Shown: in pieces, positions 26,120 to 39,200 of the stretch
Numbering within the stretch: the first letter of the stretch is position 1
Layout of the letters: each line of letters begins with the position of its first letter
Assembly (NCBI RefSeq): GCF_014217805.1
Contig: NZ_CP055156.1
Coordinates: forward strand, 3,664,585 to 3,728,584
Origin: Adhaeribacter swui
Lineage (GTDB): Bacteria > Bacteroidota > Bacteroidia > Cytophagales > Hymenobacteraceae
Length of the DNA: 64,000 bases
Reading direction: 5' to 3'
Translations under genes and position numbers: made by a program
Notes under the pieces: model-generated
The model's database searches: none
What the model saw: only the letters and a program-made list of their open reading frames with translations
What the model was told of the DNA's origin: nothing

Positions 26120-28021
26120 ATGAAATTAATTAGACTCTCCTCTTATCAGCATCAACTTAACATAAAAGTGATAGGGGCATGTTTGTTCTTATTTTCTTTT
26201 GTTACGGTTGCTTCTGTTTATGCGCAAACCAACCCTCCAATTTTTAGAGACGATTTTAACCGACCGGAATTAGGAGATGATTGGAGCCAGTCATACGATT
26301 GGTCTATTCAATCGGGCTATGCATACAACTTTGTAAATGGTACAGGAAGTTATTTAAAAACGGCAAAAAATTATTCAGCTCCATCGTATATCCTCGAAAC
26401 AACCAGTAAAGGATTTTCAGTTAGCTACCAGCGCGAATTCCGCATTTTTTTTGGACAAGTTTCAGGGCAAAATGATCAGGGTATTGATAGCTCTTATGTT
26501 TTAAGCTATACACCAAACTCAGGCGGGCAGTTAACTTTATCAAAAGCTACGGGCAATATTTATTATACCGAAACTTTAGATGAGGTTAGTATCTATCCGT
26601 TTTTAGATACTAACCGTTGGTACCGTTTTAAAATTGAACGTTATAAGAGCGGTCTTATTCAGGTTTATTTAGATAAAGGCCGCGGTTATTCCAATATTCC
26701 CTTGTTAGAAGCCATTGATACCACTTACCAGAAACTGGGCCATTTTGGTTGGCAAATAGATACCCAAACCGCTCCCGAGGCCTTTTTCGTGGATTGGATT
26801 GAAGCTCGTAAACCGGAGGTTGAGAAACCCGCCGAGCGGGAAAAACCAACCCCGGACGATATTATTACGCAGGTATCGGCAGCCAGTAGCCGCTCTTACA
26901 ATGTGACTAAATTAAACGTAGGCGCAAAATCGTATGCCGATCAATTGTTTACTATTACATCGGTTCCGGATTATTTAAAAGGTGCTTCTTTTATTCAAAC
27001 TTCCGCCGAAGACAGACGGGATACCAGTAGTACTTTTTTGACCATGTTTTTAAGAAAAGCCGTGGTAGTGTATGTTGCATATGACCCAAAAGCTACCGAA
27101 TTACCGGCCTGGTTAAAAGGCTGGAAAAAAACCGGGGATATTATCGAAACCAACGATCCGGCAAACAGCTTTTTAAACGTATACAGTAAATTAATAGATA
27201 ACCCTTACATTTATCCGGCCCCTTTTCTGCTAGGGGGCAATATGGCAGTACCCGCTACAGGTGCTCAATCTAATTACCTGGTAGCCGCCGTAGAAAAACC
27301 AGAAATTGCCCGGTATGAGGCGGAATATGCTACTTTAAAAGGGGCCAGAATAGCAATTAATCATTCAGGATATAGTGGTACCGGTTTTGTCGACTTTATT
27401 AATCCAAGCAGCGATTACATTGAATGGTCAGTAAAAATTGAAACGCCTGGTTTATATAGCGTAGGTCTAAATTATTCTAACGGGCAAGAAGCTAATCGGG
27501 CTTTGCATATTACTGTAGATGGTATAGGGATAACTACACATTCCTTTACTACCACATCAAATTGGGAAACATGGTCATTTTTTGGTGGATCCAGTGTTTT
27601 TCTTACGCCGGGTACTCATTTGATACGGGCAACTGCCATCGGCCAAAGCGGCCCCAATGTAGATTATCTGTCGCTTAGTTATGTTTCCGCTGCACCAGAA
27701 GCTTCGTTTAGCCGTATGGCTTCAGCTAGTCTTGCTTCCGGAATTCGGGAAAAGGCAGCCGCTTCGGTAAAAGAACACCTGGCTTATCCTAATCCTTTTA
27801 CTGATAATACCACTATTACATATACGTTGGCCGAAGATGTGCCGGTTAATCTTACCTTGTATTCACTGGAAGGCAAGCAAGTAAAAGTGTTAGTAAATGA
27901 GAAGCAAACCGCCGGGGTACATGCTATAACAGTAAATGGCTCGTCGTTGGCAAAAGGTTTGTATTTTTACCGGTTGCAAACCGGCAGCCAGGTTAATGTT
28001 CGTAAAATTGTAAGGCAATAA
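26120..28021 (+). CDS. Secreted CBM6-like T9SS cargo protein
   Basis: A 633-residue protein. The signal peptide ends near residue 36 (VYAQ). A concanavalin-like lectin/glucanase-type region (about 40-230, starting RDDFNRPELGDDW) follows, then a poorly recognised middle. A carbohydrate-binding module of the CBM6/35 type occupies about 397-530 (RYEAEYATLKGARI, then SGTGFVDFINPSSDYIEW). A type A T9SS sorting domain makes the last 80 residues (AYPNPFTDNTTITY, then KGLYFYRLQTG). No catalytic domain is apparent, so it probably binds glycans at the cell surface. It is followed by a terminator and is the first of three T9SS cargo genes in this region. Confidence 0.85.
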   Translation: MKLIRLSSYQHQLNIKVIGACLFLFSFVTVASVYAQTNPPIFRDDFNRPELGDDWSQSYDWSIQSGYAYNFVNGTGSYLKTAKNYSAPSYILETTSKGFSVSYQREFRIFFGQVSGQNDQGIDSSYVLSYTPNSGGQLTLSKATGNIYYTETLDEVSIYPFLDTNRWYRFKIERYKSGLIQVYLDKGRGYSNIPLLEAIDTTYQKLGHFGWQIDTQTAPEAFFVDWIEARKPEVEKPAEREKPTPDDIITQVSAASSRSYNVTKLNVGAKSYADQLFTITSVPDYLKGASFIQTSAEDRRDTSSTFLTMFLRKAVVVYVAYDPKATELPAWLKGWKKTGDIIETNDPANSFLNVYSKLIDNPYIYPAPFLLGGNMAVPATGAQSNYLVAAVEKPEIARYEAEYATLKGARIAINHSGYSGTGFVDFINPSSDYIEWSVKIETPGLYSVGLNYSNGQEANRALHITVDGIGITTHSFTTTSNWETWSFFGGSSVFLTPGTHLIRATAIGQSGPNVDYLSLSYVSAAPEASFSRMASASLASGIREKAAASVKEHLAYPNPFTDNTTITYTLAEDVPVNLTLYSLEGKQVKVLVNEKQTAGVHAITVNGSSLAKGLYFYRLQTGSQVNVRKIVRQ

Positions 28022-28073
28022 ACCAGATTCGTTTCAAGGTTTCTCATTCCTTCCAAAAGTGAAAAACTTTAAT

Positions 28074-28106
28074 AAAGGCGATAGAGTTAATTTTATCGCC
28101 TTTTTT
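28074..28106. terminator. Bidirectional terminator between convergent genes
   Basis: A 10-bp stem AAAGGCGATA / TATCGCCTTT (28074-28083 with 28094-28103), then a T run. It serves the T9SS cargo gene and probably the convergent dehydrogenase gene. Confidence 0.85.
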
Positions 28107-28115
28107 CTTATACAA

Positions 28116-29480
28116 TCAAGCTACCCAAACGGTTTTCTGATTCACAAATTCCCGGATACCAACATACGATAATTCCCGACCGTAACCTGATTTTTTAATT
28201 CCCCCAAAAGGCAAAGCCGGATGCGATTGCACAATGCCGTTAATAAATACTGCGCCGGCTTCTATTTGCCGGGCAAGCCGCCGGGCTTCCGGCACATTGC
28301 CTGTCCAGATAGAAGCTCCCAACCCGTAGCGGCAGTCATTAGCAACCCGGATGGCTTCTTCAGCATCTTTCACGACAAAGATACAAGCCACCGGGCCAAA
28401 GATTTCTTCATCATGGGCAGGAGTGCCCGCCGGAATATTCGTTAGCATCATGGGATAAAAGTAAGCACTTTCCGGTTCGGGCTGACCGCCATCCAGTATT
28501 ATTTGGGCCCCTTTTGCCACCGAATCGTTTACTTGTTTCTGTACAGATTCCGCTAAATCCGGCCGGGCTAAAGGGCCATAGTCGGTGGTTTCATCCAGGG
28601 TATCGCCCCGCTTCATCTGTTCTAAGTAAAATTTCATACGCTGCATAAACGGTTGTGCTATTGCTTCTTCCACAATAAAACGTTTGGCGGCAATGCAGCT
28701 TTGGCCGGTATTAATCATTCGGGCTTTGGCGGCCATTTTGGCAGTTTCTTCTACATTCGTATCTTGAAGTACAATAAAAGCATCGCTGCCTCCTAATTCC
28801 AGCACGGTCTTTTTAATTTGACTGCCCGCTAAAGCGCCTACACTGGCCCCCGCTCCTTCGCTACCCGTTAGGGTTACCGCTTTAATCCGGTCATCTTTTA
28901 TCAGGTTTTCTATTTCCGATGTTTCAATCAAAGCCGACGTAAATACCCCTTCCGGAAATCCTGCTTTTTTAAAAATTTCTTCAATAGCTAAAGCACATTG
29001 CGGCACGTTAGACGCATGCTTAAGCAAACCTACATTTCCGGCCATTAAGCTGGGAGCGGCAAACCGGAATACCTGCCAAAAAGGAAAGTTCCAGGGCATA
29101 ATTGCCAGAATAATTCCTAAAGGTTGGTACGTAATGTAGCTTATAGAGGCATCAGAACTAATTTCTTCGTCTTGCAGGTAGTTTTCCGCATTATCTGCGT
29201 AAAAATCGCAACAGAGGGCACATTTATTAATTTCAGCCACTGCTTCTCGGATGGGTTTGCCCATCTCCAAAGTTATAGTTTTAGCATAATGGCGGTTATT
29301 GTCCCGTAATTCTTGTGCCGCCTGGCGCATTAACTTAGCCCGTTCATCAAAGAGGGTTTTTTGCCATTTAGCAAAAGCCGCATCGGCAGTGTATAAAATA
29401 TTTTCTAACTCAGCGGATGTATGAGGTTCAAATGTTTTTAACACCTCTTTCGTAGCCGGATTACGTGATTTAATAGCCAT
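28116..29480 (-). CDS. NAD(P)-dependent succinate-semialdehyde dehydrogenase (aldehyde dehydrogenase family)
   Basis: A 454-residue aldehyde dehydrogenase close to the Sad/GabD subgroup. The motifs are MPWNFPFWQVFRFAAPSLMA, the catalytic Glu in LELGGSDAFIV, the catalytic Cys in NTGQSCIAAKRF, and the C-terminal LPFGGIKKSGYGREL. It would oxidise succinate semialdehyde to succinate in GABA-type catabolism, but substrate range in this subgroup is broad. Length matches the short Sad form. It is transcribed alone and converges on the CBM6-like gene. Confidence 0.88.
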   Translation of the reverse strand: MAIKSRNPATKEVLKTFEPHTSAELENILYTADAAFAKWQKTLFDERAKLMRQAAQELRDNNRHYAKTITLEMGKPIREAVAEINKCALCCDFYADNAENYLQDEEISSDASISYITYQPLGIILAIMPWNFPFWQVFRFAAPSLMAGNVGLLKHASNVPQCALAIEEIFKKAGFPEGVFTSALIETSEIENLIKDDRIKAVTLTGSEGAGASVGALAGSQIKKTVLELGGSDAFIVLQDTNVEETAKMAAKARMINTGQSCIAAKRFIVEEAIAQPFMQRMKFYLEQMKRGDTLDETTDYGPLARPDLAESVQKQVNDSVAKGAQIILDGGQPEPESAYFYPMMLTNIPAGTPAHDEEIFGPVACIFVVKDAEEAIRVANDCRYGLGASIWTGNVPEARRLARQIEAGAVFINGIVQSHPALPFGGIKKSGYGRELSYVGIREFVNQKTVWVA

Positions 29481-30271
29481 ATGTAAAAGTCTGCTTGGTA
29501 AAATTATTTTTAAATTTTACTCCTATTAGCCTCTTATTGTTTTGTTAATCGAGATGTGCATTTTAAAACGAAATCTGAAAACAAAAAAGTAGCTCCTTTA
29601 TATAATAGTAAATGCCATAAGTATTCGGGAAAATATTTATTAAAGTACTTATTTATTTACTTACCTGCTCCGGTTTATTTACCGGTTATAATTTTAAGTT
29701 ATAAGTAAAACTTAGTTAAGTGAAGGGCCGGCAAATTGCTTTATATGATATGGCAACAGCATTACTTTATACTCAATAAGTTAGGAGAAAGAGCTAAGCT
29801 GGGCACAACTTTATAAAAACTTAAAAATTATATTAAATATTAGTATATAACATTTGTTTTATATATTAACCTTTCTGTATATTTACAACACTATCTAAAA
29901 ATTGTAATAAGGTCATATTAATTTTTTCTTTTTCATGTTGATTGAAGATCCAGAACAAGGTCGCTCGATAGTGATCTTATGACTTTTTTTAAAATTTAGC
30001 TTTTAAGTATATTATTTATTAAACATTTAAGTAAAACGCTACTGCTATTATTAAGTCTAGAACAATTCTGGGAAATCTTTAACCTAATCTAATTCTATCT
30101 TTTAAATACTAGTCGTTTTTAAAAATTTTGATGAAGCATTCTAGAATAAGTACGTGTATTTAAATTAAAGTATTATTATATATTAATTATTAAAATTAAC
30201 TCCCCAATCCTAATCTAATTACAACCAACAACAATTTTACACCAAACAACTTTTAATTTATTACTAACTAA
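29481..30271. other. Long AT-rich intergenic leader before the giant surface-protein gene
   Basis: 791 bp with no open frame I would defend. It should hold divergent promoters for the dehydrogenase and the giant gene. The 12-mer CCTAATCTAATT occurs twice (30083-30094 and 30209-30220), and AAGATC/GATCTT flank a region near 29945-29980. I found no convincing -7 element. The length suggests a long 5' leader. Confidence 0.45.
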
Positions 30272-33200
30272 ATGGAGAAAAAACGTACCCCATTTTTTGG
30301 CCCACCTCGCGTATTAGCTCGATCGTGGCCGCTAATTACAATCCTGGGATTATTCTTGAGCTGGCAAGTCTACGCTCTGGAATATACCCGGGATATTAGC
30401 ATTTTTGCCTGGAATGTCCAGCAAGCTTTCACAAAAAGTAATTTGTGGAGCTTTAAGACTCCGTTGGTAGAAAAATTACCTGAAAATTTAAAAAACGCTG
30501 AGAGTAACTCGAAGCGGCAGGTAAAAACTACTCATAGAAAAAGGAGTAGTAATCTAATCCCCATGTATGCATCGGAAGCAATTGCTGACGAGGTAGCGTT
30601 GCCTTTTACTCTGACTTTTGATGGAACTGAAGGCGGTTTAACGGATAAAACCGGGGTTGCTGGTACCGGATTTACCATGGTAGATCCATATTCGGGTACT
30701 CGCAGTACAGCTGATGGAACGCCAAGCGACCCTAACCAACCAAGTTATGATCCTGCAAAACTAACAGTAGTCAATGGCAAGTTGAGCATTGTTTCCAATA
30801 AAGGAATCGGGTTTTTAACGAACAACAATCAAATTAATGCTTTAGGAACAAGCGTTGCAGGTAATGGTAAAATTATCGTAGAGACTACCCTTATCAATCC
30901 TTTGAACGGTACTCAATCAGAACAAGCAGGATTATGGTTCGGCTTGAACGATAAAACCTTCATAAAGTTAGTTGCAACTGGGAACAAAGTAGAAATGCGC
31001 AAAGAGGTAAATGACATTTCGAGTACGGTTAGTAATACCACTTCAAACCCTACTGGAGAATTATCTAATCCTGATCAACGTATTACCGGTACCATTTCTA
31101 ATTTGAATACACAAACAGTGCGTTTGCGTATGATTGTAGATCTAATCAGTAACAGATTAGAAGGGTTTTACTCCACAGATGGCATTACTTATCTAAATGT
31201 TGGTTCCCGCTACTATACCACATATCCTAACAATCCAATGGCAATTAACATTGCTGATATGGGTTTAGCTGGCAAAACCGTTTATGCCGGTATCTATGCT
31301 TCCTATCGGAATTCTAATTCTGCTCTTTCTACTACATATAATGGTCCTACATTTACATTTGATGACTTCTCCATTAAACGGCAAGAGTTTCCAGTAGTAA
31401 CGGCACCTTACCGCATTAATGCTGGAGGTGTTCAGCGGATAGTAGGTGGAAAAGTTTTTAACGCGGATAATACTTATGCACTCACTGAGGGGGAGGCAAG
31501 TAATGTTGTTAATTATACTCTAACTGGAGTTGATGTTCCAGAGATATATTATGAGCGCCGTTTTGGTACTGCGGTAAGTTACTATATGCCCATTGCAAAT
31601 GGCAAGTACACCGTGAACTTGCAGATGTTAGAAAATTTCCACACAGCGGCAAATAGCCGTTTATTTGATATTGCTTTAGAAAATAAAACGGTAGCTGATG
31701 ATTTAGATTTATTTGTAGCCGGAGGTAATAAAAACAAAGTTGTTGTTACCCGCTCTTATGAGGTAGAAGTGAAGGATCAAGTTCTGAACCTTGATTTTGT
31801 TGCTTCTAAAGATAAGGCTATTGTTAATGCGATCGAAATCCTACCAATTGCAGTAAACACGCCGCCTGCATTTGCCAGTACAAGCTATTCCTTTAATAAA
31901 GATGAGAATGCCAGTATAGGAACTGAGATTGGTTCTGTATCGGCCACCGATGCGGAAAATAATGCGATAACCTACAGCATTATTGCCGGCAACGAAGCCG
32001 GTAAATTTACTATTAATTCTGGTTCCGGCGTCATTACCTTGGCCGCCGCCTTGGATTATGCGGTTACGCCCACTTACACTTTAACCGTACAAGCAACTGA
32101 TAACGGTTCGCCTGTTCAATCGGCTATTACCCAGGTAACCATTTCGGTGAACGATGTAGTACCGGCCAACAATGCTCCAGTAGTAGCTAATGCAATTAGC
32201 AGCAAAACAGGTACTATTGGTTCAGCTTTTGTTTTTGAAGTGCCCACAAACACCTTCTCGGACGCAGATAACGATGCTTTAACTCTTTCGGCTACCTTGG
32301 CTGATGGCAGTGCTTTACCAACCTGGTTAAGCTTTAATGGTAATGCATTCAGCGGTACTCCGGTAAGTGCGGCTGATTATGCTATTAAAGTAACTGCTAC
32401 TGATGGAAAAGCTTCGGTAAGTACAGACTTTAATTTAACGGTAGAGGCTGCAACTCCTGCTAATCAGGCACCCGTATTTAGTAGTACTAATTATAGCTTC
32501 AGTAAAGAGAGAGCTACTCCAGTTAATACCGTTATAGGTAGTGTTAAAGCTACGGATGCTGTAGACCAAACAATTGCATACAGTATTATTGCCGGAAACG
32601 AAGCAGCTAAATTTGCTATTGATGCAGTAAGCGGCGAACTAACTTTAACGGCTAGCTTATTAGATGTTTCTACTTCATCCTACACCTTAACCATACAAGC
32701 AACCGATAATGGTACTCCGGCACTTTCAGCTACTACTCAGGTTACGATAACTATCAATGGGGAAGTGCCTGCTAATGCTGCTCCTGTTGTTGCCAACCTG
32801 ATTGGCAATAAAACGGCTACTGTAGGTTCAGCTTTCTTCTTAGAGGTACCCGCAAACACATTTACAGATACCGATAACGATGTTTTAACCCTGTCGGCCA
32901 CATTAGCCGATGGCAGTGCTTTACCAAGCTGGTTAAACTTTAATGGAAGTGCATTCAGCGGTACTCCCGAAAATGCAGCTACATATACGGTAAAAGTTAC
33001 CGCTAACGATGGCCAGGCAACTGCTAGCACTCAATTTAACATAGCTGTAGAAGTAGTTACTCCGGTTAATCAGGTTCCTGTTTTTGCCAGTTCTAATTAT
33101 AGCTTCAGCAAAGATGAAAATGCCATTATTGGTGCCGTAATCGGCAGTGTGTCAGCCACAGATACAGAAAATCATACTATAACTTATAGCATTATTGCCG

Positions 33201-36200
33201 GTAACGAAGCAGGTAAATTTGCTATTAATCCTGCTTCTGGTGTAATTACCTTAGCCGCAACCCTGGACCATGCCCTTACTCCGGCTTATACCTTAACCGT
33301 GAAAGCTACGGATAACGGTAATCCGGTTCAATCAGCTACCGCGCTAGTGAATATAACTGTAATTGATGTAGTTCCGGCAAATGTAGCTCCAGTAGTTGCC
33401 AATGCGATCAGTGCCAAGAAGGCTACTGTAGGTGCCGGGTTTAATTTTGCGGTACCCGCAAACACATTCTCGGATGCGGATAACGATGCTTTAACTCTGT
33501 CGGCTACTTTGGCTGATGGCAGTGCTTTACCAACCTGGCTAAGCTTTAATGGTAATGCATTCAGCGGCACTCCGGTAAGTGCGGCTGATTATGCAATTAA
33601 AGTAACTGCTAACGATGGAAAAGCTTCGGTAAGTACGGAGTTTAATTTAACAATAGAAGCTGCTCCCGCAGTGGGATGCCCGCCAAACAGTACTTTGCCG
33701 TGTAATCAAGTCGCTGTTTCTTTACCTTTTAACATAACTTTTAATGGTACAGAAGGTGGATTATTAGACAAAGACGGCAAAGGAACCGGTTTTACTATAG
33801 CGGATGCCTATACCGGTACCCGTGTAACAACGGATGGGGTAGCATCTTCTGATATCAGAGGGTATGAGCCATCCAAGTTAACAGTAAGCAATGGTAAACT
33901 TGCTATTGTATCTAACCGCGGTATATCTATTGTGAGTAACAACAACCAGATTAATGGTTTAGGTGTTGAGTTTAATGCTAGTAACGGCCGTTTTGTCATA
34001 GAAGCTACAATTGTAAACCCATTCCGGGGTAGTAACGACGAACAAGCAGGCTTATGGTACGGCTTAAATGACAAGACTTTTGTTCGACTGGCCATTAATA
34101 ATAACCGCGTAGTGTTGCGTAAGGAATTAAACGACCTGTCGCCAATAGCTTCAGATCTTACGGATCCAAGTCGCCGCAATACTTCTGCCATTAGTAACCT
34201 GGATAAACAAACGGTTCGGTTACGTTTAGTAGTAGATCCAACTGCTAACACTGTAGAAGGCTATTACTCCGTTAACGGAACTACCTATATCAATGTAGGG
34301 GAGGGCTATCCGGTTACAAGTTTAAGCATCGAGGGCATGGGGCTAACAGGCAATAAAGTTTATGCCGGTATTTTTGGTACCTATCGTAATGGAACTACCC
34401 CGGTTACTTACAACTTCGATAGCTTCAGCATAGCTCCTCAAACTACGCCAACTAATCAGGCACCGGTTGTAGCGGCAGTTATAGGTAATAAAACTATAAC
34501 CACTGGTACTCTTTTTAACTTTGAAGTACCAGCCAATACTTTTACCGATGCAGATAATAATCCTTTAACTTTATCGGCTAGCTTATCTAATGGTAGTGCC
34601 TTACCAAGTTGGTTAACTTTTAATACCGCTACCAAAATATTTAGTGGTACGCCAACAAGTGCAGCAATTTATCCTATTAAGGTTACTGCCACGGATGGTC
34701 AGGCGTCTGTAAGTACCGAATTTACATTAACTGTACAAGCTGCTAATTTAGCACCGGTGGTTGTTTCTGCTCCGGAAAATCAAGTACTCACGGCTGGTCA
34801 AGTGTTCTCCTTTGTAACAGGATCTTTCTCAGATCCGAATGCCGGCGATGTGTTAACGTATAGCGCTGCTTTAGCAAACGGTAACAGCTTGCCTTCCTGG
34901 TTACAGTTTGATGCCAATACACAAACCTTTAGTGGAACCGCTCCGACAACCGCTACTAGCGTGGCCGTGCGTTTAACCGCTACTGATAAAGCGCTTGCAG
35001 CTACTAGTGCCTCATTTACTATTACTGTAGAGGCGGCCCCAATCGTGGTGCCTTGCTCTCCATTAAGTACTTTACCATGCGAGCAAATAAATGTGCCTTT
35101 ACCTTTTGTGCTCAACTTTGATGGTAGCGAAGGAGGTTTAACAGATAAAAGTGGCATCCAAACAGGCTTCACTATGGTAGATGCACCTTCTGGTACTCGT
35201 CTAACAGTGGATGGTATAGCTTCTTCCGCAGTTACAGGTTATGAGCCATCACGTTTAACTATTGCTAATGGCAAACTAACCGTTGCCACAAATAAGGGTA
35301 TTGGTTTCTTAACAAGTAATAACCAGTTAAATGCATTAGGTGCAGGTGTTTTAGCTAATGGTAAACTTACTCTTGAAACAACTGTAATTAACCCGTATAA
35401 TGGTACTCTGTCGGAGCAAGCAGGTTTATGGTTTGGTTTGGACGATAAAACCTTTGTAAAACTGGCAGTATCTGGTAATAAAATTGAGATGCGCCAGGAG
35501 TTGAATGACATTTCTTCTACTGATGCTGCCAATAATGGTTTAAATAATCCGGATCAACGTATCTTATTAAATGCTATTACGGGCCTAAATACGCAAACCG
35601 TACGTTTGCGGTTAGTAGTAGATTTAGTTGTAAATAAATTAGAAGGCTTCTACTCGACAGATGGTGTTACTTACCTGAATGTTGGCGCACGTTACGCAAC
35701 CCCGGCTTTAGATATAACCAAGTTAGCTTTAGCTAGTAAAATGGCGTATGCTGGTATTTATGCCACTCATCGTAATGCTAATGCATCCGTTAATTATACT
35801 TTTGAAAACTTCTCTTTAACCAAGGATAACACAGCAGGTAAAGTTTTAGCTTTCACACCAAATGCGCTTGATTTTACTGCTATTCAAGGACAGTCTGTAG
35901 CTTCAAAAATGACGGTTTTAGCTGCTAGTGAAGGAGCTCCCGCTGTTACTTTCAGCAGTACGCCAGCCAGTTGGTTAACTTTACCAACGGCCAGCTTAGG
36001 TAATGTAGCGTTTGGTGCTACTAACTTTAGCTCTACTCTCGCACCTGGAATTTACGAAGCTACCATTACAGCATCGGCTGAAGGCTATCAGTCTGCTACT
36101 TTGTTAATTAATTTAACTGTAAATTCCCCAGTTGTAGCGCAGGAGATTAAAGTAAACTTCCAGGATCCGGCCACTGTGACACCAACCGGTTGGGTGAAAG

Positions 36201-39200
36201 ATTATGGCCAGCCTTTTGGTTTAAGAACAGGTGCGAACCAGGGAACTAACCTGGAGTACGGCTGGCGTAAGCGCTCCGATGGCACATTGCTGGATTTATC
36301 TGTTGGTGGAACAACCCCAGGTAATGGTCGCAAACGTACTACCCCGGCAGATATACTTCAAGCTACCTTAATGCACATGCAAGCCGATGATATTACAGGA
36401 ACTACTTTTAACGGTACCCCGATTGAAGGCTACTGGGAGATTAAAGTGCCGAATGGCAAGTATGATGTTACCGTATCAGCGGGTGATTCTGATCCGGGTA
36501 CCGTGCCGGAAAGCCATACCTTGAACGTAGAAGGCGTAAACGCTTTTTCTAACTTTGTGCCAACTGGTACTGCTGGTACAGCTACCCGTTTTAAATCGGC
36601 CAAAGTACGGGTAACCGTTAATGATGGCTTTTTAACCATCAACGCTGATGGCGGCATCAATACCAAGATTAACTCTGCTTTAATTACGCCGATTGATGTA
36701 GCTCCATACCTGATCTGGTCAGCTAGTGATCATAGCCTGGTAATTGAGAGAGGAACCAGTGAAACTAACAAAACTTTCTCGCTGGATTTAGGTAACTCTG
36801 CTGATTTAGATAATCTGCCGATTTCTTTAACCGCTGCTTACGGTGCAGGAGCCTCCAATTGGTTAAGCTTTGATGCCACGCATAATAGCAGTGAGCCTAA
36901 TGTTACCTTTGATTATACTGCCGCAAAATCATTGCCGGTAGGTACTTACACAGCAACTATTACGGCTACTACAACCGGTTATACTCCAGCTAGCACTTTA
37001 ATCCAGATTACGGTATTAACTCCGGGTAGTAATCAGCCTTATGTTATTTCTTCTACCCCAGCTAATGGCGCTACTAACGTGAGTGTAAATACCTCGAGCA
37101 TTGCGGCAAATAGCTTATATGTACCGGAAGTTTCTGGTTTTAAAGGTGGTGTAGACAATTCTACGTTAACGGTAAATACCGTTAAGCTGTTAAAAGTAAG
37201 TGGTACTACTACCAGCGAAATCCAAGGTGTTGTTCAAGGAACAGGTGGGGGTGATGCGATAAGCTTCTCTCCGGCATTTGCCTTGGAGCCAAATACCAAG
37301 TACCGGTTTGTTATTACCAACCAGGTTAAATCGCACAGTGGAGCCGCCTTCTTACCTTATGAAGCTAACTTTACTACCGGTGCTACTACTACCGGAACAC
37401 CAAACCCAGTAGCGGCCGAGTTTGCGCCGAAGCAGGTTATTCCGGGCACCGTGGGTAAAAAATATACCTGCTTAACCTTTGGCCCAGATGGAAAATTCTA
37501 CGCCTTGCGTTTGGATGGGGTAATTGAGCGCTTTATCGTAGACCGGGAAACCGGTATGCTATCAGGAGCCGTTGAAATTAAGACCCTAACCAACAAGTAT
37601 GGTTTACGTTCTTCGGTAGGTTTAACTTTTGCTCCTAATGCAACAGCAACTAACCTGATTGCTTACGTTTCTCATTGCAGTGCAGGCCTTACCAATGCAC
37701 CTGAGTTCGACGGTAATATTTCCCGTTTGAGCGGTGCGGATTTAGGGTCTGAAGAACTGATTTTAACAAAGCTACCACGTTCAAAAGCTGATCACTTGGT
37801 AAACAGTATTACGTTTGGTCCGGATGGTGCTCTGTATTTTAACCAGGGTAGCAACAGCTCCATGGGTAGCTACGATGGTACCTGGCAGCGGGACGAAAGC
37901 TTATTATCAGCTTCTGTATTGCGTTTGGATTTAAATAAGTTAGCAGGTATGACTTTGCCTTTAGACGTACGGACTACCGCTAACCAGAACTTAATTAATA
38001 ACGCTCCTGCAAATAACATTCGCTTCTCGGATGGTACCTATAACCCTTACGCCACTAATTCTCCTTTAACCATTTATGCTTCCGGTATCCGGAATGCCGT
38101 GGATATGGTGTGGCATACAAACGGACAATTATATGTACCAGCCAACGGTTCGGCTGCTGGAGGTAACTCACCGGCTTCTGTACCAGGTACACGTCGTCCA
38201 GACGGTACTTTATACAGCGGACCGGTTGTGCCGGCTACTACTAGTATAAAGGTGCAGAACGATTGGTTATTCCGGATTAATCCTTTAAAACCCGTTGGTT
38301 ACTTTGGTCATCCAAACCCATTGCGGGGACAATATGTTGCTAACCGGGGTTATTTGGATAATCCAAAATACGCTCCTACGCAAGGCCCGGATGCGAATTA
38401 CCGGGGTGCAGCTTACAACTTTGAGCTGAACAAATCGCCTAATGGAGTAATTGAGTACAAGAGCAACGCTTTTGGCGGAGCTTTAAAGGGTAGAATATTA
38501 GTGTGCCGTTTCAGCGGTGGTAGCGATATCATCGTGCTTGAACCAGGTTCTATGGCAAAAGATCCGGCCGTTAATTCTGCTGATAGCGATGATAAAATAT
38601 ACGACATTATCGGGGCTCAAACTGGTTCCGGTACGGACGGTATTACTGGACTTTCCGGTTTTACCAATCCGCTGGATATCATCGAAGACGTAGAAACTGG
38701 TAACCTGTACGTAATTGAATACAACTGGAACAACATTAGCGGTAAAACTGCTCAAATTGTATTGCTGAAAGCAAAAGCTCCTTCGGCGCAAGTAGGGATT
38801 GCTGCCGTGAGCCCAAGTGAAATAGTAGACAATGACGTAGTAGGCGGCGGAGCCGGTAAAAATCACACCATCACCATTGCCAATACTGGTAACAGCAATT
38901 TAACTGTAACCGGAATAACTCTGGACGGGGTGGATAAAGGTCAGTTCCAATTAATTGGAGCACCTACGCCAAGTGTAACTTCTCCAATCACCATTGCCCG
39001 GGGTAGTGCCATTACCTTTAACGTGGCCTTTAATGCTACTTCAACTGGTGTAAAATCCGCTAGTTTATTAGTGAACAGCACCAACAATTCGGTGAAAGAA
39101 GTGAAACTAAGCGGATTAGGTACATCAGGCTTATCCGGAACCAACGAACCTTCATTACAAGCTGTTTTGGATGTACATGGCATTAATGTAAACGTAGGCG

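Noticed and set aside
28116-29480. Link of the dehydrogenase gene to the surface-protein cluster as one system
   Set aside because: It is on the opposite strand with its own terminator and a housekeeping-type family; nothing ties it to the T9SS proteins.
29945-29980. AAGATC ... GATCTT pair in the long leader of the giant gene
   Set aside because: Six-base arms with a long spacer in AT-rich sequence; likely chance.
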